Assembly (NCBI GenBank): GCA_002205965.3
Contig: NADL03000015.1
Span: forward strand, 186,001 to 250,000
Source: Kappaphycus alvarezii
Taxonomy: Eukaryota; Rhodophyta; Florideophyceae; Gigartinales; Solieriaceae
Length of the DNA stretch: 64,000 nucleotides
Direction: 5' to 3'
Position 1 is the first letter of the stretch. Each line of letters opens with the position of its first letter. Shown piece by piece: positions 45,579 through 55,500 of the stretch. The notes below the pieces were generated by a model. The model had not been told where the DNA came from. It made no database searches and saw only the letters and a program-made list of their open reading frames with translations. Position numbers and translations under genes: made by a program.

Positions 45579-48500
45579 ATGGTCATCTCCAAATCGGGCT
45601 TTTGCGATTCCTATCGCATTGCGGCGCGGCCCCGCCTCGTCGACCCCCGTTTCCGACTATCCGCCCGCCCGCCGTCTGATGCCTCCGCCGAGCTTTCAAT
45701 CGACTCAGCCGCCGGTGCTGCCACTCGAGCCTACAGGGAGAGTGATGCTATGCTTAGCACGCGCATCTCCGCCTCCCGCCGTACAGCTGAGTTGCCCATC
45801 CGCCATGCACTCGCCGACGCCCTCCTCGCCGCCTCCGAAAACATCAGAGTGGCCATCAAGACGAGGCGCCGTCCCGCCAACTCTGGCAACACGCTCCGCC
45901 CAAACCCCACCAGTCTTCCCCACGCAAGGCGCCCAACAACAACGCTGTCTCACACTCACCCCGCTGCCCACGGTACACCTATACGCGCCCACTGGCCGGA
46001 CACGGTTCCTGACCTCACCCCTGCCGAGGCGCAGCACATTCCTGCGGCTAAGGAACCGCTCCCGAAGCCCACCCACGCCCCCCAAGGCAAGCCCGCTACA
46101 GTGCCCTATGCGAAGGCGCCGCTAACCGCCCTCGGCAGCAGCCGCTGCCTCGCAACCCCTCCCCCCAACCCGCCCGTCCCTACCGCCAGCACCACACGCA
46201 CCGCAGACCCTAGCTACCCCGCTACACCGCTCCACCTTGCGCGAAAATTAAGAAACCACGCCAGCCTGTCAACCCCGCCACCACGGAAGGCCCTGGAGTG
46301 GATACTATGATGCTTTCTACCACCCCGATTTTCTAGACGACCCTCGTCTCATCCCACGGCGCCGTCACCCCACCCCATCGTCCCTCCCGCCATTACGTGT
46401 CCATCGGCCTTGTGGACGTCGAGCCTGCACACCTTACTGCCTCGGAAGCCCCGCCCCAGTCGCGGACGCCCCCACTAATATCCGCCGCCATGGATCATCC
46501 CGCACCATCTCAGGATGTCACACCGCCGCACTCCCTCCTGTTCCCCCTTGACATTTTCCGCACTCCGTACCGCGAGGCCGACTTCTTCCAAGATATCCCT
46601 GCCCCCTGCCTCAAACCGTTCGTCCTCCTATTCATCAAGCCTTCAAGGCCGCCGCTAACGCTCGCACAGCAGACGCCACCTACCGCGTACTTCTTCACCT
46701 CCACATGTTCCCTACTGCCGTGCTCCGCCGGACCCTGCGTAGGGAGGAAGGATGGCGGCATCAAAAAGGTCAAACAGCGGCCCTCCGTACACGGATCCGC
46801 AGTGCTACCACGGGCTCCTAATGGGGGCCCTCTGGTCCGAAGCACTCTCCGCATCCAAGCCCGGTATTAGTAGTTAACCGACCGCGACACCGCCCCCTCG
46901 TCCCCGCCACAACTCGCCGTTCCCGCCGCGCAGAAGCACTCTGCGCCGACGCGCGGTACGGAAAGGCCATGCGGTCCCTCCACAGCGACCCCCTCGCTGA
47001 CGTCAACGGCCCGCAGCGATCCAGCAGCTAAGTAATAAGTAACCTGCACCCGCTGCCTCCACGTCCACCCAGCCCTGTCCTCGAAGACAGCCTCCCCTCG
47101 ACCCCCTGCATCTCGGAGACCGCTGGGAAGTGGCGACGCGCGGCACCTTCCAAGATACTAGACGCCATCGAGATGGTTTCATTTCCTCGTCAAAGCCTCG
47201 GTCAGCCCCGAAGCCGGTGTCACTGGCCTCTGCGTTCTCACCAGGCGGATCAACCGCATCGCTTGTGGAGATTTCCCAGACTCTGTCCTTCCATTCATCG
47301 CTGCAGCGACACTCTTGCCCCTCCAGCCCAAACCAGACAAGATCCCCCCAATAGCCGTCGGCTAGGTTCTTCGCTAGATCGTCACCAGGCTTTGTTCCCT
47401 TCCGCGATTGACAATTCCCGGGAATACCTTGCCCCTTCCAAACAGCTAATGGTATCAAGGCCAGTATGGACGCCATAGTCTACGATATGCGGACCGTGCT
47501 GCGACGCCTCAACTGGATGCCTCCCGTTGCGAACAACCTCGTCGACGCCCAAAACGCCCTCAACCGAGTTGATCGGCAGTCATTGTTGCATCTCCTCCCC
47601 TTTCACGCCCCTTCGTTCGGCCGTTTCATCAGCATGATATACGGGCGAACGCAACCACCTCTACTGGTCCTGAACCGCGCTGCCACGACTATTCTCAACA
47701 CACAGGACACGCAGCAAGGCGGCCCTGTTAGCATGCTCCTGTTTTCTGTCACTGTACATCCGCTAATCCGGAAAATCGCTGGGGAAATGGTATATTCTGA
47801 ACTAGTAGTACGCTTACGACGAAACGCTCGTCGGGACCCTCGACGGGCGTCCGCGACGGCCCCTCCGTTAGCCTGTACGTGAATACCCAGAAGACCCGAG
47901 TGTTCTGGCCATATACCTCATCCCGACCGAGCGACTTTCCTCTAAGAGTTTCCACTCTCCCGTGCTCGGACCACGGCTTCGAACTGCTCGGCGCCCCAAT
48001 TGGAAACGAGAAGTTCACAGGCACCTTCCTGAGGACCAAGATCGAGGCCTGCAGCCGCACCATCGCTCTCCACCACAACGTCCGCGATCGTCGAGCCCGC
48101 TTCCACATGCGCAGGATTATGCATCCGTTTGCCTACTGACGCATGCCTTCAAGTTCGCCGACCCCCGCCAATCCGCCCCCGCCGCGGATGCCTTCGACAG
48201 TCCAGTGAAATGTTCGTACTAGGCGTCGCACGGGATCGCTCTCACCGACGCCGCCGAGAATCAAATATGCCTCCCGTTCCAGCTGGGCGGCCACGGCTTC
48301 TCACTAATCCGCCCGTCAATCCACAGCACCGCGGCCGCCATCATCATTGACGCCGCACCGGCCCGCGAACGGTCAGTGTTCTATATGCACTTCCGGTGCT
48401 CCGGTCAACTCCGGATCTTCTGCGCTCCTTTCTCGGACAGCTTCGATCATCACTAGCAACCTTCCTGACCGTCATCCCCGGCCACCCTCCCCAGCTCGGC

Positions 48501-49290
48501 CTCGGTCCCTTCGACCCTGAGCGTGTTGCTGCTTCATCTATCACAACTCAAACCCTGCTTAAAAGGAGCAAGAAGACATGGCTAAGGTTCACTGGCACGA
48601 AGACGCTTGGGCGGCCGACCCCAACCATACTATTACAGTGCACCCGACATCAGGTGTCGCATCTGCGGTCTTGCCTTCCGCCATACTTCGCAGCCGGCTT
48701 CCTAGCTGCACCCTTCCACGGTCACCGCAGTCTCCAACGCCCACCGGGCAGTCATGCTCCACCGAAACCCGGGACTCCCGGTTTACTCGGACTCGTTACC
48801 GCTCCACTGTCAACACTGCACCCATGAGATGGACGAACTCGGCGACCACTCCGCCGACTTTTGCTCATCTGGCTACAGGCGCATCCACAGCCATAGTTCG
48901 CTACGCAACGCCCTGGCGTACCACGTCATCATCCTCGCTGGACTGGACTGCCAGTTCGAGGTCCCACCCCCGTCACGGGTACGGAATTCAGCCCCGCGGG
49001 CATACTGGTCCAACCTCCGACCCTCCCCGTCACTGACCCGCCCCGCCCCACCGCCTTCGATATCAAAGGTAGTCTCTCCATTCAAGGATACCGCCACAAC
49101 AAGGGCCACCCAGGCTGCTGGTGGCGCCGCCGGCCTCGCCCACCGGAATAACCTTAGGGACCTGGAATGCAAGCTGACACGTCGCCTGATGCCTCCCTCC
49201 GACGGCCCAGACCGCAACCCTGGTGTAGATTTCCGCCCTATTGCCTGCGACTTCTCCGCGCACCCGCTCTCGAGAGCAACCAATTTCTAG
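45579..49290 (+). mobile_element. LINE, longest copy (family B)
   Basis: The first frame (ATG 45579, 243 codons) is Pro/Ala/Ser-rich and probably the N-terminal or ORF1-like region. Reverse transcriptase boxes follow at 47540-47890: LVDAQNALNRVDRQSLLHLL (D..NAFN.VDR), TQQGGPVSMLLF (QGDPL..LLF) and, one frame over, YAYDETLVGTLDG in place of the YADD box. KTRVFWPYTSS (GL.LN..KT) and FELLGAPIG follow. The zinc domain (HCQHCTHEMDELGDHSADFC) and C-terminus lie at 48754-49290, the same family as 12091-12771. The order is complete, but there are many frame changes (for instance between 46310 and 46400, around 47790 and around 48120), and the changed catalytic boxes show that it is inactive. No endonuclease domain was recognised and no poly-A tail is seen. 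Confidence 0.7.
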
Positions 49291-49330
49291 ACAAATTTAT
49301 CCCTTGTATGGCTAGTGTTTATTGGACCGT

Positions 49331-49712
49331 TGTCCTCATATGAGGACAACTTTTAGCCCTTTTTTCAATACAATTCTTTTTTACCTCAGCGCATTTCTTG
49401 TCCCTGCATTAGTTCATGAGTGTAGATGGCCGATCAAAACAAACTTTTCAAGATTATTGACCTCGGTTAAGCCTAGAGCAATTTTCCCTCACCAGCTTCT
49501 GCTCTTCGCAAGAAGTTGTGAAAACGACTACGTTTTGGAAGGAAAAATAGTTCGTATTATCGTGGGGGGTTTCAGAAACGAGGGCGCACGTACAGTAAAA
49601 ATTACTGTACTGTAACTTAACATGAAAACCTGTTTTCCAGTAAAAATTTCGGCCTTCCAAAACATTTACTTTTCCAAAATGTAACGGAAACTGTCCTCAT
49701 ATGAGGACAAAG
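49331..49712. mobile_element. Short element bounded by TGTCCTCATATGAGGACA palindromes
   Basis: The perfect 18-bp palindrome occurs at about 49333-49350 and 49691-49708, with near-identical neighbours (TTGTCCTCATATGAGGACAA and then CTTTT, versus GTTTCC inward from the right). A third, partial copy (ACCTCATATGAGGACAG) follows directly at about 49715-49731. The 340-bp interior shows no gene; it includes a GTAC-type word (49591-49614). This looks like a MITE with about 25-bp inverted ends. The ends resemble the PiggyBac-like termini at 4706 and 7493 in style (TGTCC...GGACA plus CATATGAG). Confidence 0.55.
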
Positions 49713-49983
49713 TGTACCTCATATGAGGACAGAGCATGGTCGTATAGACACTAGCCGATATCACACTTCCGACGGCGTGATTCGTCGGCGAATCTACCAG
49801 CGCCTCCAGTAGTGTCGGATCCTGCAGCGGACACCCGTTCTACTGATGCCATAAAGTTACCACGTTACATGGTCGTCCATAGCGATGTCCTTTGTCCTGC
49901 ACCCCAGTGAACGGGGCCGATATGGAACGTCGTTCCCCCACCATATTCTACAATATATGATATGTACAGGGGGAAAAATTGGG

Positions 49984-50914
49984 GTGTTTTTATGATTGAA
50001 AATAGGTTAGCCTATGTTCCAAAGCGCATTAAGTAATTGGTATAAGTGGTCGGCATGGGGAACCAAGAAAATCTAACGTGTTACTCATAATGTTTCTGGA
50101 GTGTACACTCACTGACCGACTGTTGAGTTAAGAAACGGAATTAATCCGATTCAAAGTCGCTAGAAGGCTGACTCGAGGCCAGCCAGCAGGCAGGCTGCGT
50201 TGGACGTGGCAGTGGCCGCAGCGTGCCTTTGCATGAATATCCCGCGGACCTTCCCCTTTGATTCCATGGCCCTGACTGCAACGCTTCTTGCCTCTTCGGC
50301 TATGACGGCGTAAGCGTCTGGATGCCAACCGCCGACAGTGGATATGGGCACGGGGACGAGTCTGCCCCGAGAGGAAGTAGCAATGAAGGGTTGATACTTT
50401 CTGTGCTTCGCCGCTCGGGCTGCGTTAACGGAGGTCAACGGGTTGAACGTGTTGACTCTCCTGTTCGATGGTGCGAGAGGATTGAAAAGGGTGATGTCGA
50501 AGAAGTCAGTCCCTCCGCGGCTTCCCACTGCCCAAATATCCGGTCTCGCGCGGTGGAGGCCCTCTCGTGGCTCTACGACGGGATGACGGGCGGCCTTGGC
50601 CAGGTCCCTAGCCAAAAGATTCACTTGCCGATCGTGACGAATGCTCCTGTGGGGGCCGTGCAGGCAGTGGAGGAGGTGGTCACCATAGGCGTCCGACTTG
50701 TGAGGGCAATTTGCCCTCGGGCATGGTGTGCCAGGAGCAAACAGCGGGACTTGGCAGTGATATCGGAGCCACTGGGAAAGTTGCCGGGCCTAGAAGTGCC
50801 TTTGTAGTCCGGGGCATGACGCACAGTACTGTTCAGTACAGTTTTCGGGTCGGAGAAACCATATATCTCAGCAGTTGAGACCGCTGCCAACCAGTCCGAG
50901 AAACCCCGCCGCAA
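49984..50914 (-). mobile_element. LINE 3' part: zinc domain, C-terminus and tail (copy iv)
   Basis: Minus-strand reading gives a zinc-domain motif (CPRANCPHKSDAYGDHLLHC, about 50740-50680), RHDRQVNLLARDLAKAARHP, then RARPDIWAVG with FFDITLFNPL (RPADI...FDVTVTSPL box), GGWHPDAYAVIAEEA and a C-terminal ACLLAGLESAF ending at 50160. The frame changes once, between the zinc domain and the 155-codon C-terminal frame. The shared 3' tail lies at 50040-49984 and its extra bases run to about 49960. A GTAC-type word sits inside the LINE at 50821-50842. The plus-strand frame 50322-50807 is a shadow. Confidence 0.7.
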
Positions 50915-51167
50915 TACTGCCGCATAGTAGGCGGTCGGCTACTGCGCGGCAGGATTGGGGCGAGGTTTGTGTATGTACCCACTCTTTGAAGACCATAAGC
51001 CGCATGGATGCGTGGAACGCTTGCCTCCTGTAGTATATACTGTACTATACAGCACAGTGCGCGAAATTCGATTGTAATCGACGACCATGCTGCGGGTGGT
51101 GGCTGCCACTGCATATCTCGGCGCCTCTTGGTGATGGTCCTAGATGTCCAGTTGCGTACCTGAACGA
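50915..51167. other. Spacer with GTAC-type word
   Basis: Under 300 bp without a gene; it holds TATATACTGTACTATACAGC (about 51034-51053). Confidence 0.4.
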
Positions 51168-52524
51168 TTCCCGGTGTCAAAAATTGATTTGCCGTAATGG
51201 TTTCTAAGCTATCAAAGAAAGAACAGAAAAATGCGATGTTTGACGGCGAAACTCAAACGCCTGCACATCAAACGGTCCACGACAACCTTCAACCTCAGTA
51301 CTTTGTGCTCTTCCCCTTTGCGTCCATCACAGCCAGCATACGTATAGGGATGCTGCGTTACAAGCGGAACACCTCACTGGGATCAATGGAGTCCCACACA
51401 TCACCAATCGTGGCCTCCAGCTCGACCACATTATCGAAAACCTTACTGCGCTTGTATACCTGCCTCGCCATCCATTCCCACACGTTTTCAGTGATATTGA
51501 GATCTGGTGAGCGGGCTGGCCATGGTAAAGTGCTGAGTAAGCCAGGAACGGCTAAGGGAGGACCTTTGGATGGGGCATTATCATGTTGAAACACCCAAGT
51601 GCTCTGTTCTCCAAATACATCAGCTGCAAATGGCAAAATTCTTTGTTCCAACGTATCTAAATAGGACTTGGAGCCTTGACGGTCGTTAAAAACAATGATT
51701 TCTGACACACCATAGAAAGAAAGCGCCCCCAAACCATCAACGGCCCACATCACATCTGATTTGTAGAAAAGCGCTATGGTTTTTACGCAGATTATGTTAG
51801 TAGTACCGCAAACCGTCTGGGCTGTCCAAATCAAATTTTTATCATTAGAAAAAATCACTCTGACCCAAAATTGGTCGCTATTGGATACAAAACGATGTGA
51901 AAAATTCATTCGGGCTTCAATTTGGCCCTACTTCAGCATTGTTTCCATCAATATATTCTCTTACTTATGTAGGCGATTTAGATGGGCGACTCTGTGGACG
52001 ATGTGTTGAACGCGGCGAACCCACACCTTCAAATTAAAGTTTTTTGCAACTCAATTGAACTGTACTTTTCCGTAGGGGTGTGACGAAGGAGTCGGTGATG
52101 CTAGTGCGTCGTCATATTGAGGTTTTTGTTGCAGTTGATCCTATCTTGCCGCCTCTGTATGTGGATTTTTAACCGAAAGCAAGTAATTTTGAGCGGGAGG
52201 ACGGTTTCCGCGATCTCTTTCCAGCTCAGGCGCTCACTGCGGAGTGCTATAATTTGCCGTTTTCCTAAGTCGGAGAGGCGAGGAGCAACAGACATATCGG
52301 CGTGGTTGTGGCTTTGCAAACGTTTCAAGTGATCTGAAGGATGGTCTCTGTGGTCTGCAGTGTGCTTTTTATCTCTTTTGGAATTCTAGCTGTTTCTTTC
52401 TCGCGCCGTAGATTCGTGCGCAATCCGATGTACGCGTTTAAATTTTACGCGAGAAAATCGAGGCTTTCGGTTTTTTACGATAGCTTTGAAACGGTTAGAG
52501 TCTTAGTTTTTTTTGACCCTGGGA
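51168..52524 (-). mobile_element. Tc1/mariner-type DNA transposon with both inverted ends
   Basis: The left end (51168 onward) reads TTCCCGGTGTCAAAAA and, 20 bases on, GGTTTCTAAGCTATCAAAG. The right end, read inward from 52524, gives TCCCAGGGTCAAAAA and CGTTTCAAAGCTATCG at the matching distance. This makes inverted repeats of about 54 bp with clear conservation of both blocks. The 1,357-bp length and the single transposase inside are normal for Tc1 elements. A TA target duplication is not visible at these limits, so the outermost bases are approximate. Confidence 0.7.
51290..52328 (-). pseudogene. Tc1-like transposase, inactive
   Basis: The N-terminal helix-turn-helix part reads MSVAPRLSDLGKRQIIALRS and SWKEIAETV (ATG at 52295, or 52328 with 11 more codons). 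The frame is lost between about 52101 and 51909. The catalytic part follows: WVRVIFSNDKNLIW, QHDNAPS and SPDLNITENVWEWMARQVYK, with a C-terminal WDSIDPSEV. In the family the first aspartate lies in FSDEKN; here it reads FSNDKN. The gap between the second Asp and the Glu is about four residues shorter than the usual DD34E spacing. Both points and the frame change mark it as dead. The active relatives cut and paste DNA at TA. Confidence 0.8.
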
Positions 52525-55500
52525 CTCGTTTTGGTGCGCAATTGGCCACCTTAATCCATCATAGAGATGCGTCGCAGCATACCATGGCAGCCATTACATG
52601 CGAGATGGTTATCGCTTACAATCGAATTTTCATACACTGTATATACACTATTTACCAGTGGGCGTCATTCCATCACAGCACAAATGATAAAAAATCAGTA
52701 AATATCTTAAAGAAAAATAGTTGAAATAAGGTAAGATAAGGTCGGTCCGTAATTACTGTTCAGTAGAATGGGCAGCTGTTGTGACGTAAACAAGGATAGA
52801 GCCCGCATCTTTCTGCTTGCTACTGTCTGCATCCTTTTAATTTGTGTAGAAAAAAAGAGGAAATACTCACATTACAAGGTGGCTGTTTTCTGTTCCCACC
52901 ATACTCGCTGGTACACCACACAACTTCTTCGTCCGGCTGAATCGAATACCGTACGATACGTTTATGAACATGATGGTAAAGCTCGTTTTTGTAGAACATT
53001 GATCTTTTCGTTGGAGCTGCCAATTGATAAGACTATCCGCAGCATTGCATGACTTGCTGGTGGCTCATATCTCGACATATCCTTAGCACATTGTCTGTCT
53101 GTATCTACAAAGTACTAAAACATCCATGACACTTTAGATACCATTAACAGGGCTATCAAGATAAATTTTGCTTACGATAATGATATAGGTCTGCGACATA
53201 TTGCTGAGCACTGCTGTTGGGAAGGACGCAGCCAGTTGCGAATGTTTGTTAGCTCTTTGGACTGTATTGCTGTCAAAACTACGGAAACTCATTTCACAGG
53301 ATTTCCAACACTTCAACGTACTACAAAATGAAAAGGGGTTTCGCGATCAAAACACAGGTAATGTGTGATTAATTTCATCGCTTTGCATTTATATCTTGCT
53401 TATCGCCAAGGATCCCCATATGAAAGTACCGATGGTCAATGAGTTATCTCAGCAAGTTTATGTTAAAGAATGCGGGAGGGTTAATAGATGTATTTTGGAT
53501 CGTGCCAGGCACGCTTGTGTATGTGATTACAAAGTTATTACTCCATCGTCCGGACGGTTGGTTTCTGTGGCCAATAATTTCTTTAACTATTGGAATTAAT
53601 TAGCCATAATGCATATCTGGCAGAGCTTTGGAATAATTTTTGCGAGATGGGGTGTCCTATGGAGACCGTTTCCAGGCACACTACAACGAAATGCGAAAGT
53701 CACTGTTATTTGGTTTCAACTGCACAGCTTTATAATCGACGACTGCAATCTATTTGTATCCCACAACATCCTATCTCCTTCCGTGATACTGGTCATCATG
53801 GTGAACCAGAAGATAGGACATTTAATTTACAAGATTAATATGCTTCAGAAGAGGTACGACATAGAAGACGTAGATATATGGAATCAAATGAACTACGATA
53901 GTTTTTCAGGGACGAATTGGAAAAAGAAATCGGAGGAGACGAGAAGTTAAATAGAGAGCAGTACGGAGCAATATGGTACGTGTACACAAATAAAATACAT
54001 TTCACTTCTGCTTGTGGGCGCCAACATCGCTAGAACGGTTAGTATCTCCTAAGCTGCTGTTCGTACCATTGCCTATCTTTTGCGCACCAATTGGAGAAGT
54101 CTTTCAAGTAGTTTCTTTGTCTCATAGTTCGATGGCTCGAACTTTCTAAAATGGCTGAGACGAGCACGTCTCAGCAGCATATCGTAATCCAAGAAGCTCG
54201 AAGCTCGCTAGACTCAAACATAATTGAGCTATAAAAGGCAACAAATTTAGCATCGTCTGTGTCAAGTTTAATGTAACTAGAGACAAGAATAATGCCGACC
54301 ATTCAGAGTATTCAAGGGGTGCATTCGACTGACTCTTCCGACTGTACACATAAGATGTAACAAAGTGTGTGATCTTGACTTCAAACAGTGTCTGTGGGTA
54401 ATTTTTTGTACGGTGTATGGACTATTCCGCAAATATCTAAGTGGCAGATGTAGAACATTATATTTAAACCTAAACGCATACAGCGATAGTGGTGATCTCG
54501 CTGATCACCAATTCATCACGAAAGATCCATGTCTAATAGCACCAGTTATGGACTGGCGCCGCGGCCTGACAAAGCGGTGACGATAGGGCTTTGATAGCAT
54601 TACTGTTTGCTATTTTGTATAAAAAAACTTGCTACACCTTGCAGGCGGTATGAACTCAAAAGATTATTCATTATGAGGTCACCCAAGATGCTCGAGCTCT
54701 ATTTTAAACTAACTGGAAGAATTTGTAAAAAGGAGAGTGAATTTTACAACGGATATAAGGGTGGAACGGAAGGAGAACTATGCGAAGCAGGATGCAAATA
54801 CTACTAAGAAAAAAAAAATGTGGTTAGAAAACTTTCTCGGGTTCAATTATTGTTCAGATATCCAGATGAGTCCCTCTGGAAGAATTTTTACGTTGCAGAG
54901 AGGCTGTTATTCCGGGCATAAAAGGATGCAATGTTTTTTATATCAGACTATTACAACAGTAATTGGTATTATGATACACATTTACAGCCCTGAGCTGTGC
55001 TTTGACGAGATATCAGGGTACTTCGTAAGAACCAAATTAAGGATACATTGCGGGAAGTAATGGTCATCGACAGAATGCAGTACTGCATCAATGGCGATGT
55101 AGCTTACATTCTTCTTTCATGGGTTCAAACCCTGTCACCTCTTCTGCCCAAAAAGGCACAAACAAAAAGAGTTTATATACCAAAGATTATTCTTTTTCGT
55201 AAAGCTTTTGAATGGTCCTAAAAATATATCAAGCAGATGTGGTCATCACAAGATTATAACCGAATTTTAAATGAGAGAATATGTTACCTATTGACTTCTT
55301 CTACACGACTGCGCATTGGTGTACAACCACGAGGTCTGCTTGGGCATAGTCGGCAGGTGAAGTAATATTTTAATTAACTAGCTCCATCATTGGAACGGTG
55401 CGTATCGATACCAGAGGATTCTTGACTTCTTGAGTGGCTTGTCTAACGCCTTCGAGCGGCGAGGGCAAAGTCCACAGTGAGAAAGAAGGAGCGAACACAC

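Noticed and set aside
47003-47476. 157-codon minus frame inside the LINE
   Set aside because: Antisense shadow of GC-rich LINE coding sequence on the plus strand.
50322-50807. 161-codon plus frame opposite the LINE end
   Set aside because: The minus strand carries the LINE zinc domain and RPADI-type box, so the plus frame is a shadow.
52341-52724. 127-codon plus frame
   Set aside because: Overlaps the right inverted repeat of the Tc1-type element and has no recognisable features.
55118-55145. tRNA-like word GGGTTCAAACCCTG (T-arm look)
   Set aside because: No matching acceptor strand, D-arm or anticodon arm lies 60-75 bases upstream; at most a tRNA-derived scrap.
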